Shown piece by piece: positions 1-8,556 of a DNA stretch of 35,663 bases. The notes below the pieces were generated by a model. It was given only the letters and a program-made list of their open reading frames with translations. It did not search any database and was not told the DNA's origin. The position numbers and the translations under genes are program-made. Source of the stretch: Methanobrevibacter ruminantium (GTDB lineage Archaea > Methanobacteriota > Methanobacteria > Methanobacteriales > Methanobacteriaceae); assembly GCA_004553595.1 (NCBI GenBank), contig SFKZ01000016.1, positions 1 through 35,663 of the forward strand, in the 5' to 3' direction. How positions within the stretch are numbered: the stretch's first letter is position 1; each line of letters opens with the position of its first letter.

Positions 1-180
1 CCTTAAAGTACCAGTAGACTGTTTCCTGAGATAGTTTCTGAGGATAAAATTGATTTTGATAAGTTTAAAACAATTTTCGGTGGAGAAATTGATGATTCTA
101 GTGAAAGATATTCTTTTACTTGGCCCGGAAAGACTCAAGCCATTAAAGAGTCTCAGAAACAGTCTACTGGTACTTTAAGG
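1..180. repeat. Fold-back inverted repeat at the left edge
   Basis: Bases 1-25 are the exact reverse complement of bases 156-180. With one bulged base (26) the pairing continues for five more bases (27-31 with 151-155). The right arm lies inside conserved mod coding sequence (…QSTGTLRP…). The left arm, read in the mod frame, gives a stop at 4-6 and no family-like residues, whereas FPEIVSEDKIDFDKF immediately after it fits a type III Mod N-terminus. The left arm therefore looks like an inverted copy added at the end of the sequence, most simply an assembly or amplification fold-back. A real inversion is possible but less likely. Confidence 0.85.
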
Positions 181-1863
181 CCTTGTAAAGAAGAATCCAA
201 AAATTGGGATATGACTAAGAATTTATATATTGAAGGAGATAATTTAGAAGTTCTTAAATTACTTCAAAAGAGTTATTATAATAAAATTAAAGCTATTTAT
301 ATTGATCCTCCTTACAATACAGGTAAAGAGTTTATTTATACTGATGATTATTCTGATAATTTAGAGAATTATTTAAAAATTTCTGGGCAAATATTTGATT
401 TGGACAAAAAAGAAACTGCAGGTATAAAAATAAGTACCAATACAGAAACTAGTGGTCGTTATCACAGTAATTGGTTAAATATGATGTATCCTCGCCTAAA
501 ATTAGCTAGAAATTTGTTAATGGATAATGGTATAATTTTTATAAGTATTGATGACAATGAAGTGGAAAATTTAAAAAAAATTTCTAATGAAATTTTTGGG
601 GAAGAAAATTTTTTATGTAATTTATTATGGAATAAACAACATTCACAACAACAAGGGATCTTTAAAAGGTATCATGAACATATTTTAGTTTATTGTAAAA
701 ATTTTAAAAATATTAAAAATATACAATCTAAAGAAGGAATTATTGATGCAGGGGCTTTAAAAAAGATTTCTACAAAGAATCCTGCTAGTGAATTTACTTT
801 TCCAAAAGGGGTAAGATTTGATGCCCCTGATGGAACGATATTAACTGGAACTTTCGGCGATTCTGAAAAGGTAACTGTTGTAGATGGTGAAATGATTTCA
901 GACAATGGTTTTTTAGCTGAGCCTGTTACATTATCTGCAGGCTGGACACAAAAAAACCAGATGCAAGAATTTTTTTATTCTGATAATGAAGTTTTTGATA
1001 CTAAGGGTCAGAAAGTTATTGAATTTTATTTTAATAGTACTGGAAAATTAAAATGTTTAAAAGAAAAAAGTGCTATAACTCCTTCTTCATTTTTAAGAAA
1101 ATATGGTATGGTAAGTGAACAAACTAAGCAGTTAAATTTATTGCTTGGAGGAAATTATTTTGACAATCCTAAACCTGTAGCGATGATTAAAGAATTTGTA
1201 TCCTGGTTTTTGAATAAAAATGATATTTTATTAGATTTCTTCTCAGGTTCTGGAACATCCGCACAATCTGTGATTGAATATAACGCTGAAAAAAATCTAA
1301 ATAATAAATTTATAATGGTTCAGATTCCAGAATCAACAAATGAAGATTCAGAAGCTTTTAAAGATGGGTATAAAAATATTTGTGAAATTGGTAAAGAACG
1401 TATTAGGAGAGCAGGTGATAAAATAGTTCAAGAATCTGGAAATAAAGATTTAGATATAGGATTTAAAGTATTTAAACTAGATTCATCAAATTTAGAAAAG
1501 TGGGATCCTGATTATGATGATTTAGAACAAACTTTACTAATATCTCAAGATAATATCAAACCAGATAGAACTCAAGAAGACTTAATATATGAAATCATGC
1601 TTAAATATGGTATTGATTTGACTTTACCAATAGAAGAATACGATGCAGGTGAAAATAAGATATATTCAATAGGGTTCGGTGCTTTATTAATCTGTCTAGA
1701 TAATAAAATAACCAAAGATATAGCTGATTCAATAATTGAACTTGCTTCAGAGGATGTAAGTAGAGTTGTCTTTAAGGATAATGGATTTGCTTCTGATGCA
1801 GATAAGACCAATATTAAAGAAACCTTAAGAACTCATGGAATTGATGAATTTATCACAATTTAA
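7..1863 (+). CDS. mod: Type III restriction-modification DNA methyltransferase subunit Mod (5'-partial)
   Basis: Adenine-N6 DNA methyltransferase that gives a type III system its sequence specificity and protects host DNA. Counting from ATG 211, the AdoMet/catalytic motifs are DPPYNTG at residues 32-38 and DFFSGSGTS at 342-350. The DPPY-before-FxGxG order is that of beta-class methyltransferases, with the target-recognition region between them. The frame is open upstream of 211 from base 7, and that stretch (FTWPGKTQAIKES…TLRPCKEESKNWD) matches the usual N-terminal arm of Mod proteins. ATG 211 is therefore probably internal and the true start lies left of the window. The first 25 bases are a fold-back copy and should not be trusted as coding. 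The res gene follows directly, so the two form one operon. Confidence 0.93.
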   Translation, partial: STSRLFPEIVSEDKIDFDKFKTIFGGEIDDSSERYSFTWPGKTQAIKESQKQSTGTLRPCKEESKNWDMTKNLYIEGDNLEVLKLLQKSYYNKIKAIYIDPPYNTGKEFIYTDDYSDNLENYLKISGQIFDLDKKETAGIKISTNTETSGRYHSNWLNMMYPRLKLARNLLMDNGIIFISIDDNEVENLKKISNEIFGEENFLCNLLWNKQHSQQQGIFKRYHEHILVYCKNFKNIKNIQSKEGIIDAGALKKISTKNPASEFTFPKGVRFDAPDGTILTGTFGDSEKVTVVDGEMISDNGFLAEPVTLSAGWTQKNQMQEFFYSDNEVFDTKGQKVIEFYFNSTGKLKCLKEKSAITPSSFLRKYGMVSEQTKQLNLLLGGNYFDNPKPVAMIKEFVSWFLNKNDILLDFFSGSGTSAQSVIEYNAEKNLNNKFIMVQIPESTNEDSEAFKDGYKNICEIGKERIRRAGDKIVQESGNKDLDIGFKVFKLDSSNLEKWDPDYDDLEQTLLISQDNIKPDRTQEDLIYEIMLKYGIDLTLPIEEYDAGENKIYSIGFGALLICLDNKITKDIADSIIELASEDVSRVVFKDNGFASDADKTNIKETLRTHGIDEFITI

Positions 1864-1876
1864 AGGGGATGTGGAA

Positions 1877-4800
1877 ATGAAGCTTAAATTTGATTCTAAT
1901 CTTGATTACCAAACAGAAGCAGTAAAGGCTGTTACAGACTTGTTTGATGGTCAATCATCCATGATGTCCTATTTCAGCATAAATGGGCAAACAGGATTCG
2001 ACTATCTCCAATTTCAAGATGGGGAATATAAACAAGAGTCTCAACAGTTTGGTCAAGGTGTAGGGAATAGATTGACAATAAGTAAATATGATATGTTAGA
2101 GAATCTAAGAAAAGTGCAGACTTTTCATAAATTAGCTCCAAGTGAATCATTAAACAGTCTTGATTTCAATATAGAAATGGAAACCGGTACAGGAAAGACC
2201 TATGTTTACCTCAAGACCATATTTGAATTGAATAAATTGTATGGATTCACTAAATTTATCATAGTAGTGCCAAGTATTGCTATTAAGGAAGGAGTATACA
2301 AAACAATTCAAATCACTCAAGATCACTTTAAAGGGCTTTATGATAATGTAATCTATGACTATTTTGTATATGACAGTGGTAAGCTTGAACAGGTAAGAAA
2401 CTTTGCTGTAAGCTCAAATATTGAAATAATGATTATTAACATTGATGCATTCAATAAAAGTTTTACTAAATCTGCAAGAGATGAAACCAAGAAAACTAAT
2501 AACAGTAACATCATATTTAGAGCTCAAGATAAGTTGAGTGGATATAAACCAATTGATTTAATCGCAGAAACTAATCCTATAGTGATTATTGATGAACCCC
2601 AATCAGTAATGGGCGGAAAAGGTGAAGAAGCTGTAGAATCCTTAAATCCTTTATGCACTCTCAGATACTCTGCTACTCATAAGGAAATACAAAACTTAGT
2701 ATACAAACTTGATGCTGTAGATGCTTATGAAATGGATCTTGTAAAAGGAATAGAAGTTGCAAGTTTTGAATCCGTTGATTATCACAATAAGGCTTATTTA
2801 AAACTCATTTCCACAACTTCAGATAAAAATGGAATCAGAGCTAAATTAGAAGTGGATGCTAAAGTTAATGGTGCAATCAAAAGAAAAATCATTACTGTAA
2901 AGCAAGGAACAGATTTATCTGAAAAAAGAGTGACAGATAGGGATATTTACACTGGATACACAGTAGATGAAATCTATTGTGGAGAAGGAAACGAATATGT
3001 TTCATTCACTCAGAAACCAGAAATTTTAAGAATAGGAGTTCCAGTAGGTGAACTTGACGATTTAGCAATTAAACGTGCTCAAATAAGAAAAACCATAGAA
3101 GAGCATTTAGACAAAGAAATTGAACTAAATCGTAAAGGAATAAAAGTGCTCAGTCTTTTCTTCATTGATAAGGTCTCTAATTACAGATTATATGATGAAG
3201 ATGGAAATTATCATAATGGAATCTATGCAGATATCTTTGAAGAGGAGTATAAGAGAATTATCCAAAAGCCAAAATATTCCACTTTATACAATTATGAAGA
3301 ATTGAAAAACTCTGCTTCAGAAGTCCATAATGGTTATTTCTCTATGGATAAGAAAGGAGCAAGAGAATATAAACAAAAGAAAAACGGTGAATTCAGCTTA
3401 TCTAAAGCAGATGATGATACTTTCAATTTAATTATGAAAGATAAGGAAAAATTATTAAGCTTTGATTCCAAACTCAGATTCATATTCTCTCATTCTGCTT
3501 TAAGGGAAGGATGGGACAATCCTAATGTTTTCCAAATCTGTACACTTAATGAAACAACTTCCAATATGAAAAAACGTCAGGAAATTGGTCGTGGACTCAG
3601 ATTATGTGTAAATCAGGATGGAGAACGTATCCATGACAAATCCACAAACATCTTAACTGTTATGGCTAATGAAAGTTATGATTCCTTTGCAAAATCATTG
3701 CAATCAGAAATGGAAGAGGAAACCGGAATCAAGTTTGGTGTTATTGAAAAATACACATTTGCATTTATCACAATGGAGAACAAAAAAGGTGAAGTAAAAC
3801 CTATAGGTCAACAAGGTTCACTTGAAATCTTCAACCATTTTAAAAAGATGAACTATATAAATGGAAAAGGTAAGGTTCAAGATGCTTTAAAGGTAGCTGT
3901 ATTGAATGAAAATGTTTCAGTGCCTGAAAGATTCGAATCCATTAAAGAACATATAGTTCAAGTCACAACAAAACATACAAAAAGTCTACCTATTAAGAAT
4001 GCAAACAAAAAACGAAAGGTCAAAGTCAATAAGCAAGTTCTCTTATCAGAAGACTTTAAGGAATTTTGGGATAAGATCAAGCATAAGACAACCTATTCAG
4101 TTGACTTTGATACTGATGAACTTATTGAAAAATGCAGTGAAGCTTTAAGTGAGGAATTGAATGTTCATTCTCCTAAGCTCATCTACACTAAATCTGGTCT
4201 TGTGATAGATGCAGCAGGAGTAAGTGTTGATGAAAATGGTAAGATTCCTCCATCTGTAGTTTATACTCATGAAGAGGAAGTTGCACTTCCAGACATAATC
4301 ACTTTCTTACAGAATGAGACTTATTTAACTAGAAAAACAATTGTAAAAGTTTTAATTGAAAGTGGAACCATTGAACAGTTCAAGAAGAATCCACAGGAAT
4401 ATATGGAAGAGACTCTTAGGATTATAAAAAGAGAAATGAATCATATGTTGCTTGATGGTATTAAATACACCCAATTAGATGATTATTATGCTCAAGAATT
4501 ATTTGAGGAAGAGGAACTTTATGGATACTTGGAAAGGAATCTAATTGAATCTGAACATTCTGTCTATGACCATATTGTTTATGATAGTGAAGTAGAGAAA
4601 AACTTTGCTCAAAGTTTAGAGAATGATCCAGAAGTTATTTTATATGCTAAACTTCCTGGCTGGTTTAAAATTAATACTCCGCTTGGAGGATATAATCCTG
4701 ATTGGGCTATTCTTCTTAGAGACAATGAAGATGGTAGAAAGAAAATGTACTTTGTCTTAGAAACCAAAGGAAACATTGATTCTGATTCTTTAAGACCAAG

Positions 4801-4909
4801 TGAATTAGCTAAAATCAGATGTGGTAAAAAGCACTTTAAAGCACTTGATAGTGGTGTAGAGTTTACTGCAGCTGATAGTTATGATAAGTTTAAAACAAGT
4901 GCAAAATAA
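1877..4909 (+). CDS. res: Type III restriction endonuclease subunit Res (helicase-nuclease)
   Basis: ATP-dependent translocase and nuclease partner of Mod, about 1010 aa, a normal length for Res. From ATG 1877 it shows Walker A GTGKT (104-108), a DEPQ motif II (D239), and a motif VI-like QEIGRGLRL in the helicase core. The C-terminal PD-(D/E)xK nuclease shows PDW at D942 and ETK at E962/K964. I chose ATG 1877 because GGGG lies 8 nt upstream and the N-terminus MKLKFDSNLDYQTEAV begins like other Res proteins. The longer reading from 1835 overlaps mod by 29 nt. All key residues are present, so the subunit should be active if Mod is intact upstream. Confidence 0.95.
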   Translation: MKLKFDSNLDYQTEAVKAVTDLFDGQSSMMSYFSINGQTGFDYLQFQDGEYKQESQQFGQGVGNRLTISKYDMLENLRKVQTFHKLAPSESLNSLDFNIEMETGTGKTYVYLKTIFELNKLYGFTKFIIVVPSIAIKEGVYKTIQITQDHFKGLYDNVIYDYFVYDSGKLEQVRNFAVSSNIEIMIINIDAFNKSFTKSARDETKKTNNSNIIFRAQDKLSGYKPIDLIAETNPIVIIDEPQSVMGGKGEEAVESLNPLCTLRYSATHKEIQNLVYKLDAVDAYEMDLVKGIEVASFESVDYHNKAYLKLISTTSDKNGIRAKLEVDAKVNGAIKRKIITVKQGTDLSEKRVTDRDIYTGYTVDEIYCGEGNEYVSFTQKPEILRIGVPVGELDDLAIKRAQIRKTIEEHLDKEIELNRKGIKVLSLFFIDKVSNYRLYDEDGNYHNGIYADIFEEEYKRIIQKPKYSTLYNYEELKNSASEVHNGYFSMDKKGAREYKQKKNGEFSLSKADDDTFNLIMKDKEKLLSFDSKLRFIFSHSALREGWDNPNVFQICTLNETTSNMKKRQEIGRGLRLCVNQDGERIHDKSTNILTVMANESYDSFAKSLQSEMEEETGIKFGVIEKYTFAFITMENKKGEVKPIGQQGSLEIFNHFKKMNYINGKGKVQDALKVAVLNENVSVPERFESIKEHIVQVTTKHTKSLPIKNANKKRKVKVNKQVLLSEDFKEFWDKIKHKTTYSVDFDTDELIEKCSEALSEELNVHSPKLIYTKSGLVIDAAGVSVDENGKIPPSVVYTHEEEVALPDIITFLQNETYLTRKTIVKVLIESGTIEQFKKNPQEYMEETLRIIKREMNHMLLDGIKYTQLDDYYAQELFEEEELYGYLERNLIESEHSVYDHIVYDSEVEKNFAQSLENDPEVILYAKLPGWFKINTPLGGYNPDWAILLRDNEDGRKKMYFVLETKGNIDSDSLRPSELAKIRCGKKHFKALDSGVEFTAADSYDKFKTSAK

Positions 4910-4928
4910 TAAATTTTAGGTGTTTTTA

Positions 4929-7040
4929 ATGGCAATTCCAAGGCATAATGAATTATATGGAAAAGTACTCAAATTACTTTCAGACAAAAAAGTATATAAA
5001 ACCTCTGAACTTAAGGAAATAGTCGCAAGCCAAGTTGATTTAACAGATGAAGAACGTAATTTATATATTCCTTCAGGTTCTGAGAAAATAATCAATAATA
5101 GAGTTGGATGGGCAGTTACCTCTTTGAAAAAGGCGGGGCTTGTAGAAAGTAAAAAACGAGGATATGTAAATATCACTGAAAAAGGACTGGAAGAATTCAA
5201 TAAAAATCCAAATGTTACTGAAGATGTATTGAAAAATTATCCTTCATATGTTGAATGGATGACTGCAGAATCAAAAAAGTCTAAAAAGAAAAAATCATTA
5301 ACAAAAGAAAAAAACATTTCAAATTATGATGTTTCATCAAATATAATTAAAACGTATCTTAAAGACAATAATTTAGGCAATCTTTCTAAACCAGAACATG
5401 AAAATATGTTTAAAAAATTCCAAAATAAATTTTCTCCAGAATCTTTAGAAAAATTAGATGGTTTAGATTTGCTTAATAAGATGTTTTTACATGATGGGGA
5501 CAAAAATAACTTATGCTATTATTTAGAGTTTTCTAATGATTTCAATGCTGCTGGAGGTATAGGGGGAGGCGCTGCCACCAAATATACTCTATTTAAAAGT
5601 GCAAAAACTAAAAAATGGAAATCAGGATACTCTAGAACTCTTAAAGAAGTAGATGAAAAAGAAGCAATTGATATAGGGACTAAGATTAGGGACGCACTTG
5701 TTAATGGGGCCAAATATATAAAAAGTGCAGTTTTAGAAAGCGTAGAGGATTATAAAAATCTTGAAGATGAATTAAATAATATTTTTGAAAATTGCCTTTT
5801 AAAACCTACAAACAATTGGATTCACAAATATTATGTTTTAATTTTCCCAGAAAAGTTTCCTATTGTTCATAGTGACCAGATGAAAAAGGAAATACTTCAA
5901 GAGTTTCTTATTGTGCCTGAAAAAGGATATTATGCAAATGATGGGCAACTATATTTATTAAGCAAAAAATCAAATATTAAACCTTATTCTTTATATGATA
6001 ATGAAATTCGAGAATTATTCTCATTTGATGTTAATGAAGTAGAGGATTATTATGATTTTTATTTAGAAGGCTTTGAAAGTGATTTAAAAAGAAACATCAT
6101 CTACTTTGGAGCTCCAGGAACTGGAAAAAGTTACAATCTAAACCAAGACAAAGAAAAAATCATAAAAGATGAAAATGACTACGAAAGAGTCACATTCCAC
6201 CCAGATTACTCATATGCAAACTTCGTAGGAACTTATAAGCCTGTCCCAAAAGCAGATTCAATCTCATATGAATATGTACCTGGTCCATTCATGCGCTCTT
6301 TGGTAAAAGCTTTAAAATACCCAGAAAAACCTTTCTTACTAATTATAGAAGAAATCAACAGATCCAATGTAGCTGCAGTATTTGGAGATGTATTCCAATT
6401 ATTGGATAGAGATAAAAACAATGAATCCAGATACTCTATAGAAACTACAGAAGATATGAGAAATTATCTTAAATCAGAATTAAATGAAGATTATGAAAAG
6501 ATAAAAATCCCATCAAACATGTTTATTTGGGCAACTATGAACAGTGCAGACCAAGGAGTATTCCCAATGGACACTGCATTTAAACGTAGATGGGACTTCA
6601 AATACTTTGGAATAAATTACAATGAAGAATTAATTAAGCACATTAAAGTAAATCTAAATAACCAGGAAATCTCTTGGAATGATTTAAGAAAAGCAATCAA
6701 TAACGAACTTTTATCATACAGAATAAATGAGGATAAGCTTTTAGGACCATTCTTTGCATTTAATGAATATTTAGATGAAGAGTTAACTGATGAAGAATTT
6801 AAGGAAATCTTCAAAAATAAAATCATCATGTATCTATTCGAAGATGCAGCTAAGGCTAAACGTAATGATTTGTTTGCTGGTGCAAGAGAGAACAATAATG
6901 TAATCTATTCAAGAGTTTGTGAATTGTTTGATACAGTTGGTATCGAAATATTCTGTGATAGCATTAGAGATGAATTGTTAAATCCGGAAGAAGAGACTTT
7001 AGAAGATATTGGAGAAGTCTTTGAAGCGAGTGAAGAATAA
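4929..7040 (+). CDS. mcrB: McrB-type AAA+ restriction ATPase/GTPase with N-terminal Mrr_N-like winged helix
   Basis: Motor subunit of a modification-dependent (type IV, McrBC-like) restriction system, 703 aa. Residues 1 to about 95 form an Mrr_N-like winged helix (MAIPRHNELYGKVLKLL … GWAVTSLKKAGLVE … YVNITEKGLEEF). A lysine-rich linker follows, then a middle domain (about 120-370) with a glycine patch GGIGGGAATKY and a W-H-KYYVLIFPEKFP segment; I do not recognise it and suppose it takes part in DNA recognition. The AAA+ module has Walker A GAPGTGKS (394-401), Walker B LLIIEEINR (E474/E475) and the McrB-like sensor TMNSADQ (536-542). ATG 4929 is preferred over GTG 4920 because GGTG sits 6 nt upstream. 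The stop overlaps the start of mcrC by one base, implying translational coupling. LlaJI-type systems have similar architecture and are an alternative label. Confidence 0.9.
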   Translation: MAIPRHNELYGKVLKLLSDKKVYKTSELKEIVASQVDLTDEERNLYIPSGSEKIINNRVGWAVTSLKKAGLVESKKRGYVNITEKGLEEFNKNPNVTEDVLKNYPSYVEWMTAESKKSKKKKSLTKEKNISNYDVSSNIIKTYLKDNNLGNLSKPEHENMFKKFQNKFSPESLEKLDGLDLLNKMFLHDGDKNNLCYYLEFSNDFNAAGGIGGGAATKYTLFKSAKTKKWKSGYSRTLKEVDEKEAIDIGTKIRDALVNGAKYIKSAVLESVEDYKNLEDELNNIFENCLLKPTNNWIHKYYVLIFPEKFPIVHSDQMKKEILQEFLIVPEKGYYANDGQLYLLSKKSNIKPYSLYDNEIRELFSFDVNEVEDYYDFYLEGFESDLKRNIIYFGAPGTGKSYNLNQDKEKIIKDENDYERVTFHPDYSYANFVGTYKPVPKADSISYEYVPGPFMRSLVKALKYPEKPFLLIIEEINRSNVAAVFGDVFQLLDRDKNNESRYSIETTEDMRNYLKSELNEDYEKIKIPSNMFIWATMNSADQGVFPMDTAFKRRWDFKYFGINYNEELIKHIKVNLNNQEISWNDLRKAINNELLSYRINEDKLLGPFFAFNEYLDEELTDEEFKEIFKNKIIMYLFEDAAKAKRNDLFAGARENNNVIYSRVCELFDTVGIEIFCDSIRDELLNPEEETLEDIGEVFEASEE

Positions 7041-8377
7041 TGAAATCTGTCTATATTAGAGAATATAAACATTATTCTCAATCTGAAATATTGGAATTTC
7101 TTGGAAATAATGACGAGATTTTCAATAGACTTCAAGAGTATGAAATAGTGGCTATTGATAAAGATCAATATATATTTAAGTTCGTTGGAGTCATTATTTT
7201 AGAAAATTATGTTATTAATTGTTATCCTAAGTATATTCCTAATACTGATAATATTTCTTCAGATTTTAAACAGGTATTGAATGTCATTAAGAAATTCAAG
7301 AAAGTTCATGAAGATTTTGCATATGAAAATGAAGAATTGGAAGATATTTCCTTCAATCTTTTGTCTTTGATGCTGTTTTTCATAGAGGATTACTATGAAA
7401 ATGGGATTTACACTAATATCCAAAACATATTGGAAATCAATGGAAATGGTGAAATTAATTGGGATAGGACAATAAATGACAATTTCGCATTGATTAAGGA
7501 TGATAAGCCTTATTACACAGAACTCCAAACAAAATATAAGATAGATGATTTATATGATTATTTCAGATTATTGCATGAATACATAATTACTGATTGTTCC
7601 AAACGTCTTGAAAAGGCTAATTTGCTAGATTATTTTGATTTAATGCATGTGGAACTAAGCGATAAAAGCTTAGATGATTTCGGTGATAAAAATTTCATAT
7701 TGACAAAACTTGAAAAAGAGTTGAATGTTGAGTTTAACACTCATAAACAAAAGCTCTTGAAGTCAATGCATGCATATATATCCAATAAAAACTCATTTAG
7801 CAATGAGAATTTCCTGACTTTATATGGTACAATTAGCTATTATAATATTTGGGAAGAAATGTGCAGTCAAGTGTTTAACAATAAATTAAAAAAGAAATTA
7901 GGAGATATAATTAAAGATACAGGAAATTATAACTCCAAATCTCGATTAATAGATATAATTGAAAAACCAAACTGGAAATCCTATGAAGGTTTCTCTAAAA
8001 GAGCTAAAGAAACATTCATACCTGATTTAATTACATTTTATAATGGGGATTTCATTATTTTTGATGCTAAATATTATAATATAAGATTTAAAAATAATAT
8101 ATTAGGTGGTCAACCAGGAATTGGTTCTGTTTCTAAACAATATTTGTATGAATTAGCTTATAAGGACTTTATTGATTTTGTTGATTTTAGAGGGGTAAAA
8201 AATGCATTTTTATTCCCTACATATGGTTTAGAGGTAGAAAATAGGGGTTTTGTAGAGTTGGAAATGCTACATGGTATTGGCTTAGAGAATATTCAAGTGA
8301 TCATGCTTCCAGCACGTGAAATAAATCAATTATACTTAGATAATAAGAAAATGGATATTTCAAGGTTAAATCTTTAA
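7040..8377 (+). CDS. mcrC: McrC-type nuclease subunit of 5-methylcytosine/LlaJI-like restriction system
   Basis: Nuclease partner of the upstream McrB, 445 aa. The C-terminal PD-(D/E)xK signature is visible as PDLITF (D329) followed by FIIFDAKYY (D342, A343, K344), with a downstream Q-Y-Y-like helix (KQYLYELAY). The N-terminal half (YIREYKHYSQSEILEFL … FVGVIILENYVINCYPKY) matches the beta-rich start of McrC/LlaJI proteins. Its ATG shares the last A of the mcrB stop codon (TAATG), as expected for subunits made in proportion. No lesion is seen. Whether the pair recognises methylated DNA or acts as a sequence-specific LlaJI-like enzyme cannot be told from sequence alone. Confidence 0.88.
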   Translation: MKSVYIREYKHYSQSEILEFLGNNDEIFNRLQEYEIVAIDKDQYIFKFVGVIILENYVINCYPKYIPNTDNISSDFKQVLNVIKKFKKVHEDFAYENEELEDISFNLLSLMLFFIEDYYENGIYTNIQNILEINGNGEINWDRTINDNFALIKDDKPYYTELQTKYKIDDLYDYFRLLHEYIITDCSKRLEKANLLDYFDLMHVELSDKSLDDFGDKNFILTKLEKELNVEFNTHKQKLLKSMHAYISNKNSFSNENFLTLYGTISYYNIWEEMCSQVFNNKLKKKLGDIIKDTGNYNSKSRLIDIIEKPNWKSYEGFSKRAKETFIPDLITFYNGDFIIFDAKYYNIRFKNNILGGQPGIGSVSKQYLYELAYKDFIDFVDFRGVKNAFLFPTYGLEVENRGFVELEMLHGIGLENIQVIMLPAREINQLYLDNKKMDISRLNL

Positions 8378-8399
8378 AATATTTTAAAAAGTGGTTTTT

Positions 8400-8555
8400 A
8401 TGGAGAATGAATTTTATAGAAATTTTATTCAAAACTTAGAAAAAGAATTGCCAAATGAACCAGAATTAGTTAATAAAATAGCTGATTTAATTGAAAAAAA
8501 TAAGTTTACAAAGAAAGCATATGTAAATTTATTAAATGAGATAATAGGGGATTAG
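8400..8555 (+). CDS. Small helical protein (51 aa) between mcrC and the zinc-hook ATPase
   Basis: An open frame MENEFYRNFIQNLEKELP … KKAYVNLLNEIIGD, ending one base before the ATPase start. Its ATG is preceded by GTGG at a sensible distance, and the gene fills the gap between mcrC and the ATPase with no slack. Composition is that of a soluble, acidic, two- or three-helix protein, with no cysteines and no membrane segment. I recognise no family. Position suggests it is translated with the ATPase, either as a small partner or as a linker between the McrBC pair and the ATPase. The evidence is the start context, the tight packing and a normal codon pattern. Confidence 0.6.
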   Translation: MENEFYRNFIQNLEKELPNEPELVNKIADLIEKNKFTKKAYVNLLNEIIGD

Positions 8556-8556
8556 T

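Noticed and set aside
1..180. Phase-variable inverted repeat regulating mod
   Set aside because: The arm begins exactly at base 1 and breaks conserved coding sequence; an edge fold-back is simpler. Kept as alternative only.
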